A stretch of DNA of 64,000 bases from Gemmatimonadota bacterium (GCA_022825135.1 JAJDYN010000035.1:19084-83083), one strand, 5' to 3'. Counted from the stretch's first letter, positions 24,735 to 34,413 are shown. Numbers and translations: made by a program. Notes: generated by a model from the letters alone, not told the origin.

Positions 24735-27332
24735 ATGAGATGGCGAGGACTGCTTGCGGGGGCGCTCTCCGGGCTCCTGGCCGCCAGCTGCGGCGGCGAC
24801 GGCGGCACGGTCGATCCGGCCCCGCCGCCAGCCGCTCCTACGGGCACGGTCATCGGCCAGGTGACGGTCGAGGGCGCGCCGCTGCCGGGCGTGCTGGTGT
24901 CGCTGACCGGCGCCGCTGGCCAGTCCACCGCGACGGGCGCGGACGGCGGGTACCAGTTCGTGTCGGTGCCGGCGGGATCGCACACCGTGACGCTCGCGAG
25001 CGGGATCCCCAACGACGTGACCTTCTCGCGGACCACCGCATCGGTCACCATTACTTCCGCCGGGCAGCAGGTGCGCGCGGACTTCCCCGGCGAGTATCTG
25101 CGCACCTCCTCCATAAGAGGCAGGGTGCTCGCGGTGACCCAGGGCAGTCAGCCGGAACCGGTGGAGGGCATCGCGCTCGGCATGACGGGCCTGCAGGAAG
25201 CGGCGGACACGACCGACGCGAGCGGCCGCTATGAGTTCGTGGCGCTGCGGCCTGGCGAGTACACGATATCCCTGCTCACGACCGCCGGTTTCGCCTTCGA
25301 CGCAACCAGCTTCACTCAGACCCTTTCGACCGGGCAGAACCTCCAGCACGACTTCGTCGGCGCAGCCGACCTGTTCATCGCTTCCGACTCGCTGGACGTC
25401 GGCCGCGTCGCCATTCCCTACGCTCAGCAGCTGGTCGCGCGCGGCGGCACGACCGAGGGTCTGGTGTGGAGCCTCGAAGGCGGGACGCGCCTCCCCGAGG
25501 GGCTTGCCTTCACGAGCAACGGGCTGATCACCGGCACGCCGCGTGCCGTGGGCTTCACGGAATTCCGCGTCAGCGTGAGGAATGCCCAGGGGCGGCGGGC
25601 AAGCGCGGCGCTTTCGCTGCGCGTGTGCGAGGGCGCACTGGGCCTGGAGGAAGGGGACTACCAGGTCTTCCGCGCGGGCGAGCGCGGGGAGTGCGGCTTC
25701 TTCGTACGGGCTCCGCGGGCGGGCGCCTACTATCGCGTCACCATGGTGGGAACCGAGACGCCGGAGAGCCCGCGGGTCTACGATGTGGGACTCGCCGTTG
25801 CCGGGAGCTTCACGGGGTCTGCCGCGGCCGTGGTGGCGAGCTCGGAGCGGCCGGGCAGCCGCACGCGCCAGGAGGCGGCCTCCATCGGGGGCCCCTGGCT
25901 GGAAGAACTGATCGAACGGGAACGCGCCTACGCCCGGAGTCACGCGCGCCTGCGCCGCAGCGAGGCCGAGCTGGTGGAACGCCTGTCGGCGGAAGGACCT
26001 CTCCCGATCCTCCCGGATCTCTCGCAACAGGTGGCGCAGGCGACCGGCGGCGGGGCCGGGCGGCGCCGGGCGCCCGAGGAACTGGCCATCCGTCTCAGCG
26101 ACGCGTTCGCCGGCAGCTGCACCGTCGACACCACGGTCACCGCAAGGCTGGTCGCCGAGAGCGAGCATCTGGCCTTCTACGAATACCAGACGACCTCTTC
26201 GCCCGACAATGTCCGGCAGATCCTCGACTACTATGCCGATTACGGCGAAGAGGTGATCGAGCGCTATTTCGGCGGCGTGAGCGATGTGAACGGGGACGGC
26301 ATCGTGAACGTTCTCATCCGTCCGGACCTTCCGGGCGCCACCCTGGCCTACGTGTGGTCCGCCGACATGACCCTGTCGCGGAACAGTTGTCCGGCGTCGA
26401 ACGAAATGGAGCTGATCCACTTCGACGCCGAGTCCATCGACGACATCAGCGGCGACGACTTCTGGGCGCTGGGAACGATCGTGCACGAGATGAAACACGT
26501 GAGTTCGCTGTACAAGGGATATCGCAGGAGAGGCTCCAACCGGTTCCATCCCTTCTGGATCGAGGAAGGGACCGCCGATATCGCCAAGGAAGTATCCTCG
26601 CGCCTGGCGTGGCAGCGGGCAGGCGGCCCCGCCATGACGGATCGCGTTACGGGAGACGACCTGCGCAACGCCTTCCGGTCTACCGGTGGCAACGCCCGGG
26701 CCGAGGCCTACGGCACCTTTACCGCAATGGCCCGCACCGTCTTCGCGATCTCCCCGGATTCGAGCGCGCTGAGTTTCCATTACGGTGATGGAGAAATCGG
26801 CGACGTGTACGGATCGGGCTGGCATTTCCACCGCTTCCTGCGGGACCGGGTGGTGGGCACAGGCAGTGCCGTGGCGGACGAGCGCTTCATGCGCGTGCTG
26901 AACGACTCGCTCACCACGGCCGGAGTCGCGGGTATCGAAGCCGTCACGGCCAGGCCCATGGAGGAGTTGCTGATCGAGCACGCCATCGCCATGACCTTCG
27001 CCGGAAGCGAGAGCGCGGCGGGGGCCGGCGTGCCCCATTTCACCACCTACGATTTCCCGACCGCGACGGAGATCTTCAGTCAGCCCGACCCCCCCGGCTT
27101 CTATCCCTGGCCGGTGACCACCGTCGGCGAAGACACCGCCGACGACTTCGCGCCGGTCGCCGTGCCTCTGGCCACCTCGGGAAGGCGCACCTTCGACGGC
27201 CGGCTGGCTGCCAGCGGTTTCCGCATCCACGACTTCCGCGCGCGCGGCGCCGCAAACGGGGCCGCGTTCTACTTCGACATTCCGCCGTCCGCCCGGGTGA
27301 TCGTGGCGCGCATTTCCGAGCCGGATCCGTAG
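24735..27332 (+). CDS. Zincin-type metallopeptidase lipoprotein with carboxypeptidase-regulatory and Ig-like domains
   Basis: 865 residues. A lipoprotein signal (LLAASCGGDGG) leads to two carboxypeptidase-regulatory/CnaB-like units (VIGQVTVEGAPLPGVLVSL and SIRGRVLAVTQGS), at about residues 35-115 and 125-210. A putative Ig domain follows at about 215-300, with GLAFTSNGLITGTP. The C-terminal half holds the zinc motif H584-E585-x-x-H588 (VHEMKHVSS) and a glutamate about 23 residues later in WIEEGTADIAKE, the gluzincin layout; an M30-like peptidase is the closest idea. A DVNGDGIVN loop may bind calcium. A TAACTTCG element lies at 24651-24658. Confidence 0.8.
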   Translation: MRWRGLLAGALSGLLAASCGGDGGTVDPAPPPAAPTGTVIGQVTVEGAPLPGVLVSLTGAAGQSTATGADGGYQFVSVPAGSHTVTLASGIPNDVTFSRTTASVTITSAGQQVRADFPGEYLRTSSIRGRVLAVTQGSQPEPVEGIALGMTGLQEAADTTDASGRYEFVALRPGEYTISLLTTAGFAFDATSFTQTLSTGQNLQHDFVGAADLFIASDSLDVGRVAIPYAQQLVARGGTTEGLVWSLEGGTRLPEGLAFTSNGLITGTPRAVGFTEFRVSVRNAQGRRASAALSLRVCEGALGLEEGDYQVFRAGERGECGFFVRAPRAGAYYRVTMVGTETPESPRVYDVGLAVAGSFTGSAAAVVASSERPGSRTRQEAASIGGPWLEELIERERAYARSHARLRRSEAELVERLSAEGPLPILPDLSQQVAQATGGGAGRRRAPEELAIRLSDAFAGSCTVDTTVTARLVAESEHLAFYEYQTTSSPDNVRQILDYYADYGEEVIERYFGGVSDVNGDGIVNVLIRPDLPGATLAYVWSADMTLSRNSCPASNEMELIHFDAESIDDISGDDFWALGTIVHEMKHVSSLYKGYRRRGSNRFHPFWIEEGTADIAKEVSSRLAWQRAGGPAMTDRVTGDDLRNAFRSTGGNARAEAYGTFTAMARTVFAISPDSSALSFHYGDGEIGDVYGSGWHFHRFLRDRVVGTGSAVADERFMRVLNDSLTTAGVAGIEAVTARPMEELLIEHAIAMTFAGSESAAGAGVPHFTTYDFPTATEIFSQPDPPGFYPWPVTTVGEDTADDFAPVAVPLATSGRRTFDGRLAASGFRIHDFRARGAANGAAFYFDIPPSARVIVARISEPDP

Positions 27333-27421
27333 GCGGCTTCCTGGAGCGCTTGCGAGCGAGTCGCTGCCTCGCGTGCTAATTTGGCTGGCATTCGTGATCT
27401 GGTCGGCCAAGGGAGGCACCG

Positions 27422-28786
27422 ATGTATGAAGGGCACACCGCAGGGCACACACCGAAGGGCTTCATCAACTCCGCGCGCCACGTCATTCCCGTTCTGCTGC
27501 TGAGCCTGACCGGGTGCGCCAACGCCCCACAGGCCGACGCGGAGCTGATGGAACGCGCCCGCGGTATCCACGAGCGGGTCATCACACTGGACACGCACGC
27601 CGACATCAACCCGGGCAACTTTACCGCCGAGCGCAACTACACCATGGACCTGCCCACCCAGGTGAACCTGCCGAAGATGGAGGCGGGCGGGCTGGACGTG
27701 GCGTGGTTCATCGTCTACGTGGGCCAGGGCGACCTGACGCCGGCGGGGTACGCCGAAGCCTACGACCAGGCGGTCGCCAAGTTCGACGCCATCCATCGCC
27801 TCACCGAAGAGATCGCGCCCGAACGCATCGGGCTGGCCCTCACCTCCGACGACGTCCGGCGCATCGCGGGCGAGGGGCGCAGCGTGGCCATGATCGGGGT
27901 CGAGAACGGATACCCGGTCGGGGAGGATATCGGCCGCATCCAGGAGTTCCAGGAGAGGGGCGCCCGCTACCTGTCGCTCGCCCACAACGGCCACAGCCAG
28001 CTCGCCGACTCCAACACCGGCGAGGCGCTGGACGACTGGCTCCACGACGGGCTGAGCGATCTGGGGCGGCAGGCGGTGGCCGAGTTGAACCGGGTCGGCA
28101 TCATGATCGACATCTCGCATCCCTCGAAGCGGGCCAACATGGAGGTGTTCGAGCTGAGCCGGGCCCCGGTGATGGCCTCGCACTCCTCCGCGCGGGCGCT
28201 AAACGACCACAGCCGCAACCTCGACGACGAGCAGCTGATGGCGCTCCGGGACAACGGCGGCGTGGTCCAGACGGTGGCCTTCCGCGGCTACGTCGACGGG
28301 CCCAAGAACCAGGCGTACCAGCAGGCCTCGCAGATGGTCATCGCCGAGGTCGCCGAGGAGATGGACTTCGAGATCATCGGCGGCGGCCGCGGGCGCGCCT
28401 TCTTCATGGCGCTGCAGGCGATGAGCCCGGAGGAGCGCGAGGAGTACCAGACCGGCCTGCGCATGGTCCAGGACGCGGCTGCGGAGCGGATCGCGATGGA
28501 GGTGGCGCCGGTGACGCCGCCGGTGGATGTCGCGGACTTCGTGGACCACATCGACTACATGGTCGGGCTGATCGGGCTCGAGCACGTCGGCATCAGCTCG
28601 GACTTCGACGGGGGTGGGGGCGTCACCGGGTGGGACGACGCCTCGGAGACCTTCAACGTCACCCTGGAGCTGGTCCGGCGCGGCTACACCGAGGAGGAGA
28701 TCGGCATGCTCTGGAGCGGCAATCTGCTGCGCGTGCTGGACGACGTGCAGCGGGTGGCGGCGGAGATTCAGGCAGAGGGCGGCTGA
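27422..28786 (+). CDS. Membrane dipeptidase, peptidase family M19
   Basis: 454 residues. The start has GGGAGG 6 nt upstream. A lipobox (LSLTGC near residue 36) indicates lipid anchoring. The binuclear zinc site of renal-dipeptidase-like enzymes is seen in LDTHADIN (HxD), the bridging Glu in GVENGYPVG, and the histidines in ISHPSKR and ASHSSARALNDHSRN. VGISSDFDGGGGV is the conserved Asp-containing loop. The enzymes cleave dipeptides with some tolerance for D-residues at the C-terminus. An uptake-type peptidase fits the many other exported peptidases here. Confidence 0.92.
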   Translation: MYEGHTAGHTPKGFINSARHVIPVLLLSLTGCANAPQADAELMERARGIHERVITLDTHADINPGNFTAERNYTMDLPTQVNLPKMEAGGLDVAWFIVYVGQGDLTPAGYAEAYDQAVAKFDAIHRLTEEIAPERIGLALTSDDVRRIAGEGRSVAMIGVENGYPVGEDIGRIQEFQERGARYLSLAHNGHSQLADSNTGEALDDWLHDGLSDLGRQAVAELNRVGIMIDISHPSKRANMEVFELSRAPVMASHSSARALNDHSRNLDDEQLMALRDNGGVVQTVAFRGYVDGPKNQAYQQASQMVIAEVAEEMDFEIIGGGRGRAFFMALQAMSPEEREEYQTGLRMVQDAAAERIAMEVAPVTPPVDVADFVDHIDYMVGLIGLEHVGISSDFDGGGGVTGWDDASETFNVTLELVRRGYTEEEIGMLWSGNLLRVLDDVQRVAAEIQAEGG

Positions 28787-28813
28787 GCCGGTTCCGGCGC
28801 GCGGACCCGCGTT

Positions 28814-28845
28814 TTTGATAGTCGCGCCCGGCGTGGTTAGCTTTG
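28814..28845 (+). promoter_or_regulatory. Candidate promoter, TTTG-N20-TAGCTTTG
   Basis: TTTG (28814-28817), a 20-nt spacer and TAGCTTTG (28838-28845) match the -33/-7 arrangement (TTTG and TAnnTTTG) described for Bacteroidota. It lies 38 nt before the membrane-protein start at 28883. Confidence 0.4.
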
Positions 28846-28882
28846 CTTCCGGTTCCCCCGCAGTTGCTCCCCGGGAGATGAA

Positions 28883-29446
28883 ATGGTCCCCATTCTCGCC
28901 CTCTGGCTGCCGATTCTGCTCGCCGCCGTCCTCGTCTTCGTCGCCAGCTCGGTCATGCACATGGTCCTGGGCTATCACAGGAACGACTTCAGCGGAATCG
29001 AGGGCGAGGACGCCGTGATGGACGCCCTGCGGCCCGCCAACCTGGCGCCGGGCGACTATTTCTTCCCCCACGCGGCCAGCCCCGAGGTCATGAGATCCGA
29101 GGCCTTCCAGGCAAAGCTGGAGAAGGGGCCCATAGCGTTCTTCACCGTCGGGGATCCGAGCGCGTTCACGAGCATGAACCGAAACCTGGCGCAGTGGTTC
29201 GTCTACTGTGTGGTGGTGGGGATGATCGTGGCCTACGTCGCCGGCCGCACGCTGGCGCCGGGGGCGGAGTATCTGACGGTCTTCCGCCTGGCGGGCACGG
29301 TGGCGTTCTGCTGTTATGCGCTCGCGCTGCCGCTCAACTCGATCTGGTACCATCGCAAGTGGTCGACGACGCTCAAGTCGATGTTCGACGGACTGGTCTA
29401 CGGGGTTCTGACCGCGGGTGCGTTCGGCTGGCTGTGGCCGGAGTGA
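28883..29446 (+). CDS. Unassigned membrane protein
   Basis: 187 residues with four likely helices: one at the N-terminus (PILLAAVLVFVASSVMHMVL), then a soluble segment of about 80 residues containing PANLAPGDYFFPHA, and three more after residue 110. No family is recognised. The start has a GGGAG site. The following gene begins 7 nt after its stop, so they are likely co-expressed, and a third membrane protein follows. Confidence 0.7.
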   Translation: MVPILALWLPILLAAVLVFVASSVMHMVLGYHRNDFSGIEGEDAVMDALRPANLAPGDYFFPHAASPEVMRSEAFQAKLEKGPIAFFTVGDPSAFTSMNRNLAQWFVYCVVVGMIVAYVAGRTLAPGAEYLTVFRLAGTVAFCCYALALPLNSIWYHRKWSTTLKSMFDGLVYGVLTAGAFGWLWPE

Positions 29447-29453
29447 GGTGCTG

Positions 29454-30362
29454 ATGGACAAAACCCGACATTCACGCTGGCGCGGGACGCTGCTCTGGGT
29501 GGGCGCGGTCCTGATCATGGCCGGAGCGGCGATCTACCAGCGCCGGACCGGTCCCACCTATCCGCTGCGCGGCGAGGTCGCCGTGGGCGCCGACGCGTAC
29601 CGCTACGAGTTGGTGCGCAGCCAGGAGACCATCGAGCGAGCGCGCGTCGCGTTGCCGAGACCGGGCGCGGGCGCCACCGGCACCATGACCTACCGGCGCT
29701 ACCCGACCAGCGACGACTTCACCACGGTGGAGATGGCGGTGGAGGAAGGGGAGGACGGTCCGGAGCTGGCGGCCTACCTGCCGGTCCAGCCGGCCGCGGG
29801 CAAGATGGAGTACTACGTGGAGCTGGAGACGGCGGACGGCGCGGTGCGCATCCCGGCCCAGCAGGGCGAGGACGCCAACATCATCCTCCGCTACAAGGAT
29901 CCGGTTCCCGCCCCGCTGCTGGTCTCACATGTGATCGCGATGTTCTTCACCGTGCTGATCGGCATGCGCACAGGCCTGGGGGCGCTCTTCGCCCCGGGCA
30001 ACATGCGGACGCTCGTCTGGGTGACCCTCATCGGGATGACGGTGGGCGGCCTGGTGCTCGGCCCCTTCGTCCAGAACTACGCATTCGGGGAGTACTGGAC
30101 CGGCTTCCCCTGGGGCTACGACCTGACCGACAACAAGCTGCTGATCATGTGGGTGGTGTGGGTCGCGGCGGCGTTCGCGCTGGGGGTGAAGCCGAAGCGG
30201 AAGGCCGGGCCGGGCCGGGTGACCGTGGGGGTGGCCGCGCTCGTCATGACCGTGGTGTACCTCATCCCGCACAGCATGCGCGGCAGCGAGCTGGACTTCG
30301 CGGCGGTGGACGCGGGCGTGCCTGCCGCCGAGGCCGTCGGGACCGGCCGCAACCAGGAATAG
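29454..30362 (+). CDS. Unassigned membrane protein with periplasmic beta-rich domain
   Basis: 302 residues. A single N-terminal helix (LLWVGAVLIMAGAAIY) is followed by an extracytoplasmic region of about 130 residues with YRRYPTSDDFTTVEM. About four helices follow from residue 160, including a segment with PWGYDLTDNKLLIMWVVW and conserved-looking His and Trp residues. It follows the 187-residue gene by 7 nt and precedes another membrane protein by about 50 nt. Function is unknown. Confidence 0.7.
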   Translation: MDKTRHSRWRGTLLWVGAVLIMAGAAIYQRRTGPTYPLRGEVAVGADAYRYELVRSQETIERARVALPRPGAGATGTMTYRRYPTSDDFTTVEMAVEEGEDGPELAAYLPVQPAAGKMEYYVELETADGAVRIPAQQGEDANIILRYKDPVPAPLLVSHVIAMFFTVLIGMRTGLGALFAPGNMRTLVWVTLIGMTVGGLVLGPFVQNYAFGEYWTGFPWGYDLTDNKLLIMWVVWVAAAFALGVKPKRKAGPGRVTVGVAALVMTVVYLIPHSMRGSELDFAAVDAGVPAAEAVGTGRNQE

Positions 30363-30412
30363 GTGCGCGACAGAGCCGTCCCAACCTCGCACGGGTGCGC
30401 CCGGAGTCCATC

Positions 30413-30880
30413 GTGAGCGCCGCGCACCTCCACCTGCTCACCGTGCACCTGCCGGTTGTCCTGTGTCCTCTCGCGCTCGTGCTGTTCGTCTGCGCGCGCC
30501 TGCGCCACGACACCCCCGCGGCCCGCATCGGCCGCTGGCTGCTGGTGGCCTCCGCGGTCGTGGGCGTGCCCGCCTACTTCTCCGGCCCGCCCGCCTTCGA
30601 GTCGATGGAGACCGAGCTTGCCCCGATGCGCGATCTGGTCGAGTTGCACGCGGTGCTGGGCAGGGCGGCCTTCTTCGGATTGATACTCCTCGCCCTGACC
30701 GCGCTACAGATGGCGCTCCGCGAGATGCAGGAGGAGCCTGTGCCCGGGTGGCTGAACGGGATCGTGGTGGTTGGCACACTGCTCCTGAGCTACGTTCTGG
30801 CCTGGACCGGCCACCTCGGGGGCGCGATCCGGCACCCCGAAATCGGGGACGCGCTCTCCTGGCTGTTCCCCCGCTGGTGA
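30413..30880 (+). CDS. DUF2231-like four-helix membrane protein
   Basis: 155 residues from a GTG at 30413 with GGAG 7-8 nt before it. The pattern LHLLTVHLPVVLCPLALVLF at the start, an internal HAVLGRAAFFGLILLALTAL and a final AWTGHLGGAIRH with conserved histidines is that of DUF2231-type membrane proteins, which may bind haem. The third gene in a row of likely co-expressed membrane proteins. Confidence 0.72.
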   Translation: MSAAHLHLLTVHLPVVLCPLALVLFVCARLRHDTPAARIGRWLLVASAVVGVPAYFSGPPAFESMETELAPMRDLVELHAVLGRAAFFGLILLALTALQMALREMQEEPVPGWLNGIVVVGTLLLSYVLAWTGHLGGAIRHPEIGDALSWLFPRW

Positions 30881-31004
30881 GCCCATCCGCCGCCCGTTTT
30901 TGGCATTGTACGCATTCCGGCTCCCGAGAGCCGTCATCCCAACCCGCGAAATCGTTTGCCCAAGTCGCTGCGATCCTCATCATCCTGATGCACCCGAGAG
31001 ACCC

Positions 31005-32321
31005 ATGAGCCGTCCCGTTGCCCGCCTGCTCACGCCCTCGCTCACCGCTCCGTTGCTCCTTGTTGCCGCGCTCTTCTCCAGCGTCACATCGCTCGCCGCG
31101 GCCCAGGACGACGCGGCAGCGGAAGTGCGCGCCCTCATGGCACATCCCTCCGTCCAGGCCGCGTTCCGTCACATCGAGGAGAACGACCCCTGGACCATCG
31201 CGACCCTGCGCGAACTCACCCAGATCCCCGCTCCGCCCTTCATGGAAGAGGTGCGCGGACAGCGGTTCCTGGAGCTGCTCCTGGAGTCGGGCGTCGACTC
31301 CGCCTGGGTCGACGAGGAGGGGAACGTCATCGGCCTGCGCCGCGGCGGCGGCTCCGGGACGATGATCTTCTCCGGGCACCTGGACACGGTCTTCCCCGAG
31401 GGCACCGACGTGACCATCCGCGAGAGCGGAGACACGCTGTTCGCGCCCGGCATCGCCGACGACACCCGCGGCCTGGTGGCCGTGCTCGCCGTGCTGCGCG
31501 CGATGAACGCCGCCGACATCCGGACCGAGCAGGACATCTGGTTCGTGGGCACGGTGGGCGAGGAGGGCACCGGCGACCTGCGCGGGGTCAAGCACCTCTT
31601 TCGCGAGGGCTCGCAGGACTTCAGCGCGTTCATCTCCATCGACGGGCTGGGCCACAGCGGGGTGACCAACGCCGGCCTGGGCTCGCACCGCTACCGGGTC
31701 GCCTTCAAGGGGCCGGGCGGCCACTCCTGGGGGGCGTTCGGGCTGGGCAACCCCATCCACGCACTGGGGCGCGCCGTCACGCATTTCGACGCCGAGGCCA
31801 AGCGCTACACCGACAACGCCGCCCAGCGCACCAGCTACAACGTCGGCACGGTGGGGGGCGGAACTTCGGTGAACTCGATCCCCTTCGAGGCATGGATGGA
31901 GATCGACATGCGCTCGGAGAGCCCCGAGGCGCTGCTTGAGATCGACGCGGTCTTCCAGGCGGCGATGCGGCGCGGGCTCGAGGAAGCCAACGCGGTGCGC
32001 GCCCGGGGCGAGGAACTGACCCTCGAAATCACCATGATCGGCAACCGGCCCAGCGGCGAGATCCCGGAAGATCATCCCTTCATCCAGCGCGCGCTGGCGG
32101 CGACGGAGCTCATGGGCGGCATCACCTCGCTGCGGCGCTCCTCAACCGACTCCAACACGCCGATTTCGCTCGGCATCCCGTCCATCACCATCGGCGGCGG
32201 CGGCGCGGGCGGCAACTCGCACTCGCTCGCCGAGTTCTTCATGAACCACAACGGCCCCGTCGGCATCCAGCGCGCCCTGCTGATCCTGGTGTCGCAGGCG
32301 GGGATGGTGCCGGTGATGTAG
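31005..32321 (+). CDS. Secreted M20-family metallopeptidase
   Basis: 438 residues with a signal ending in SLAAAQ. Metal-binding motifs of the M20/ArgE family are present: FSGHLDTVFPEG (HxD), then PGIADDTRG with the bridging Asp, and GTVGEEGTGD with the catalytic and metal-binding Glu pair. The dimerisation domain holds FKGPGGHSWGAFG, and the last His is in GNSHSLAEFF. Substrate is probably small peptides or acylated amino acids. The open frame extends upstream, but the ATG at 31005 gives the signal peptide. Confidence 0.9.
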   Translation: MSRPVARLLTPSLTAPLLLVAALFSSVTSLAAAQDDAAAEVRALMAHPSVQAAFRHIEENDPWTIATLRELTQIPAPPFMEEVRGQRFLELLLESGVDSAWVDEEGNVIGLRRGGGSGTMIFSGHLDTVFPEGTDVTIRESGDTLFAPGIADDTRGLVAVLAVLRAMNAADIRTEQDIWFVGTVGEEGTGDLRGVKHLFREGSQDFSAFISIDGLGHSGVTNAGLGSHRYRVAFKGPGGHSWGAFGLGNPIHALGRAVTHFDAEAKRYTDNAAQRTSYNVGTVGGGTSVNSIPFEAWMEIDMRSESPEALLEIDAVFQAAMRRGLEEANAVRARGEELTLEITMIGNRPSGEIPEDHPFIQRALAATELMGGITSLRRSSTDSNTPISLGIPSITIGGGGAGGNSHSLAEFFMNHNGPVGIQRALLILVSQAGMVPVM

Positions 32322-32435
32322 GGCGGTCGCGCGCCCTCGGGCGGACGCGGGTGATCGTCTGCGCATCCATTCATCGGCGCTCCCCGCCGGAAGCCGTGGG
32401 GCGTGCCACGGCCGGCGCGCCTCCGGATCGATCCC

Positions 32436-33023
32436 ATGACCCTCTTCTCCTCCGACCGCGAACGCCGCCTCTGGATATGGACGGCGGTCGTCGTTGCGGC
32501 GATCTACTCCACCCTCGGCCTGGCACGCACGCTCGTCGACTACCTGGGCAACGACTTCTTCTCCGTCTGGCTCTTCCTGGCCGGTTGTCTTCTCGTCCTG
32601 CTGACCGTCGTCACCCAGGGGCTCAGGGTCCGCCCCGGAGGCGCCGAGATCGCGGTCGCCCTGGGCGTCGCGGCCGCCTACCTGCTGATCGTCGTCCGCA
32701 TGTCGGTACCGACGGAGCGCTCCCACCTGGTGGAGTACGGCGTGGTTGCCGTCTTCATCCATGAGGCGCTGGCGGAACGCGCCAGTCAGGGCCGCCGGGT
32801 CCCGGTGCCCGCGCTGCTCGCGATCGCGGCCGCTTCCCTGGTCGGCTTGATCGACGAGGGGATCCAGAGGCTCATTCCCGGCCGCGTCTTCGACCCGGTC
32901 GACATTCTGTTCAACCTGCTGGCCGCCGTGATGGCCGTCACCGCGAGCGTGGCGCTACGTTGGGCGCGGCGGTGGGGCTCATCCGTGGTCAGGCGCGCCA
33001 TGGGGGAACCTGGCCCCGAGTAA
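32436..33023 (+). CDS. VanZ-like membrane protein
   Basis: 195 residues. The VanZ motif set is visible: TERSHLVEYGVVAVFIHEAL (HxxEY) and GLIDEGIQRLIPGRVFDPVD (DExxQ...R..D..D), with four or five hydrophobic segments. VanZ-type proteins lower teicoplanin sensitivity in some Gram-positives; in Gram-negatives their role is unknown. The start is the ATG at 32436; upstream in-frame codons are unlikely. It precedes the binding-protein gene. Confidence 0.8.
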   Translation: MTLFSSDRERRLWIWTAVVVAAIYSTLGLARTLVDYLGNDFFSVWLFLAGCLLVLLTVVTQGLRVRPGGAEIAVALGVAAAYLLIVVRMSVPTERSHLVEYGVVAVFIHEALAERASQGRRVPVPALLAIAAASLVGLIDEGIQRLIPGRVFDPVDILFNLLAAVMAVTASVALRWARRWGSSVVRRAMGEPGPE

Positions 33024-33102
33024 CGCAGGTAACAGCGCGGGTCGTCCGCTTCGGCGGACAACGGTCACTTCACGCCGGATGACCCGGGGAGGAGGCATTC
33101 TC

Positions 33103-34413
33103 ATGCGCAGGCACATCATGCTGTCCGGTTCGGTGTTGACTGCGGTTCTTGCCCTGGCGGGATGCCAGAGTGCGGAGCCGCCTGCTGAGCCGCCGGTTGA
33201 ACCACCCGTTGAACCCCCGGTTGAGCCGCCGCCGGTCGAGTTCGAGCCGGGGCCGCTGGGCGCGGTCACGCTGGAGGCGGGCGAGGCCGTGCGGATCCGC
33301 ATGCTGCTCGCGGAGACGGTCGCGCCGACGCTGGGCACCGTATCCCGGCAGGCGGCCGCGTTCGCCGCCGAGGACTTCGGTCCCCTCCACGGGCGTTCGG
33401 TCGAGCTGGGCGATCCGGTGGACACGAGTTGTTCGCCGGAGGGCGGGCGCGCGGGTGCGTCCGGAATCGCCGGCGACCCCAAGGTGGCGGGCATCATCGG
33501 AACCAACTGTTCCGCCGCGGCGGTGGCGGCGTCGCCCGTCGTCAGCGACGCGGGCCTGGTCATGATCTCACCCAGCAACACGTCGCCGCGCCTCACTTCG
33601 GACCTGGCCGGAAACGCGAACCCCGACCATCACCCGGGCTACTTTCGCGTGTCGTCCAACGACCTCCACCAGGCCCGCGCGCTCTCGGACTTCGTCTACA
33701 ACCAGCTGGAACTGCGCAGCGTGGCCACCCTTCACGACGGCGACCCCTACACGTCCGCCCTCGTGGCGGCGTTTGCGGACGGGTTCATGAGCCTCGGGGG
33801 CGCGGTGCCGGCCCAGGCCGCAATCGAGAAGGGCGACACCGACATGACGGACGTCCTCACCGAGTTCGCGGCAGTCGGCCCGGACGCCATCTTCTTCCCG
33901 CTGTTCGTGACGGAGGGATCGGCCTTCGCCGAGCAGGCGCGGACCTTCGACGGGCTCGAGGGGACGACCCTGATTTCGGCGGGCGCGCTGCTGGTCTCCG
34001 CGTTCCTGGAAACTCCGCAATCGGAGGGGATCTACTTCGCGGGGCCGGAATCGGACTATGGCTCGAACGTCAACGGGGCGACGGGGCGGAGCGGGGAGCA
34101 GGTTCTTGCCGCGTTCGAGGCCAGGCATGGCGGCTTCCCCGGTTCACCCTACTGGGCGCACACCTACGATGCGACCACCATCCTCCTCTCGGCCATCGAA
34201 TCCGTTGCCGTGGAGGACGGCGCCAGGATGCACATCGACCGGGCGGCACTGCGCGAACAGGTGGGAGCAACCGCCATGAACGGCCTGGTCGGGACGATAT
34301 CCTGCGACGCCTTCGGCGACTGCGGCACGGGACGGATGAACATCTACCACCACACGGACAGCAGCGTCACCGACGTTGCCCGGCTGCCGGTCGTCTACGT
34401 GTACAGTCCGTGA
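33103..34413 (+). CDS. Branched-chain-amino-acid-type substrate-binding lipoprotein
   Basis: 436 residues. A lipoprotein signal (LTAVLALAGCQS) is followed by a short proline repeat. A type-1 periplasmic binding fold then shows the LivJ/LivK-like order: a strand with RIRMLLAETVAP, AGIIGTNCSAAAVAASPVVSDAG, MISPSNTSPRLT, ALSDFVYNQLELRSVATLHDGD and a C-terminal region with YDATTILLSAIESVA. Three cysteine-containing segments may form disulfides. There is a strong GGGGAGGAGG before the ATG. No permease or ATPase gene is adjacent, so it is an orphan binding protein. Confidence 0.87.
   Translation: MRRHIMLSGSVLTAVLALAGCQSAEPPAEPPVEPPVEPPVEPPPVEFEPGPLGAVTLEAGEAVRIRMLLAETVAPTLGTVSRQAAAFAAEDFGPLHGRSVELGDPVDTSCSPEGGRAGASGIAGDPKVAGIIGTNCSAAAVAASPVVSDAGLVMISPSNTSPRLTSDLAGNANPDHHPGYFRVSSNDLHQARALSDFVYNQLELRSVATLHDGDPYTSALVAAFADGFMSLGGAVPAQAAIEKGDTDMTDVLTEFAAVGPDAIFFPLFVTEGSAFAEQARTFDGLEGTTLISAGALLVSAFLETPQSEGIYFAGPESDYGSNVNGATGRSGEQVLAAFEARHGGFPGSPYWAHTYDATTILLSAIESVAVEDGARMHIDRAALREQVGATAMNGLVGTISCDAFGDCGTGRMNIYHHTDSSVTDVARLPVVYVYSP
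33176..33235 (+). repeat. In-frame GAG-CCG-CCG-GTT type microrepeat (EPPV units)
   Basis: Four to five 12-nt units encode consecutive EPP(A/V) residues just after the lipobox of the binding protein. They form a proline-rich spacer from the membrane anchor. Synonymous differences between units show that the repeat is not very recent. Confidence 0.7.

Noticed and set aside
33079..33102. An earlier start for the binding protein
   Set aside because: The codons before 33103 overlap the GGGGAGGAGG site, and the lipoprotein signal starts at 33103.
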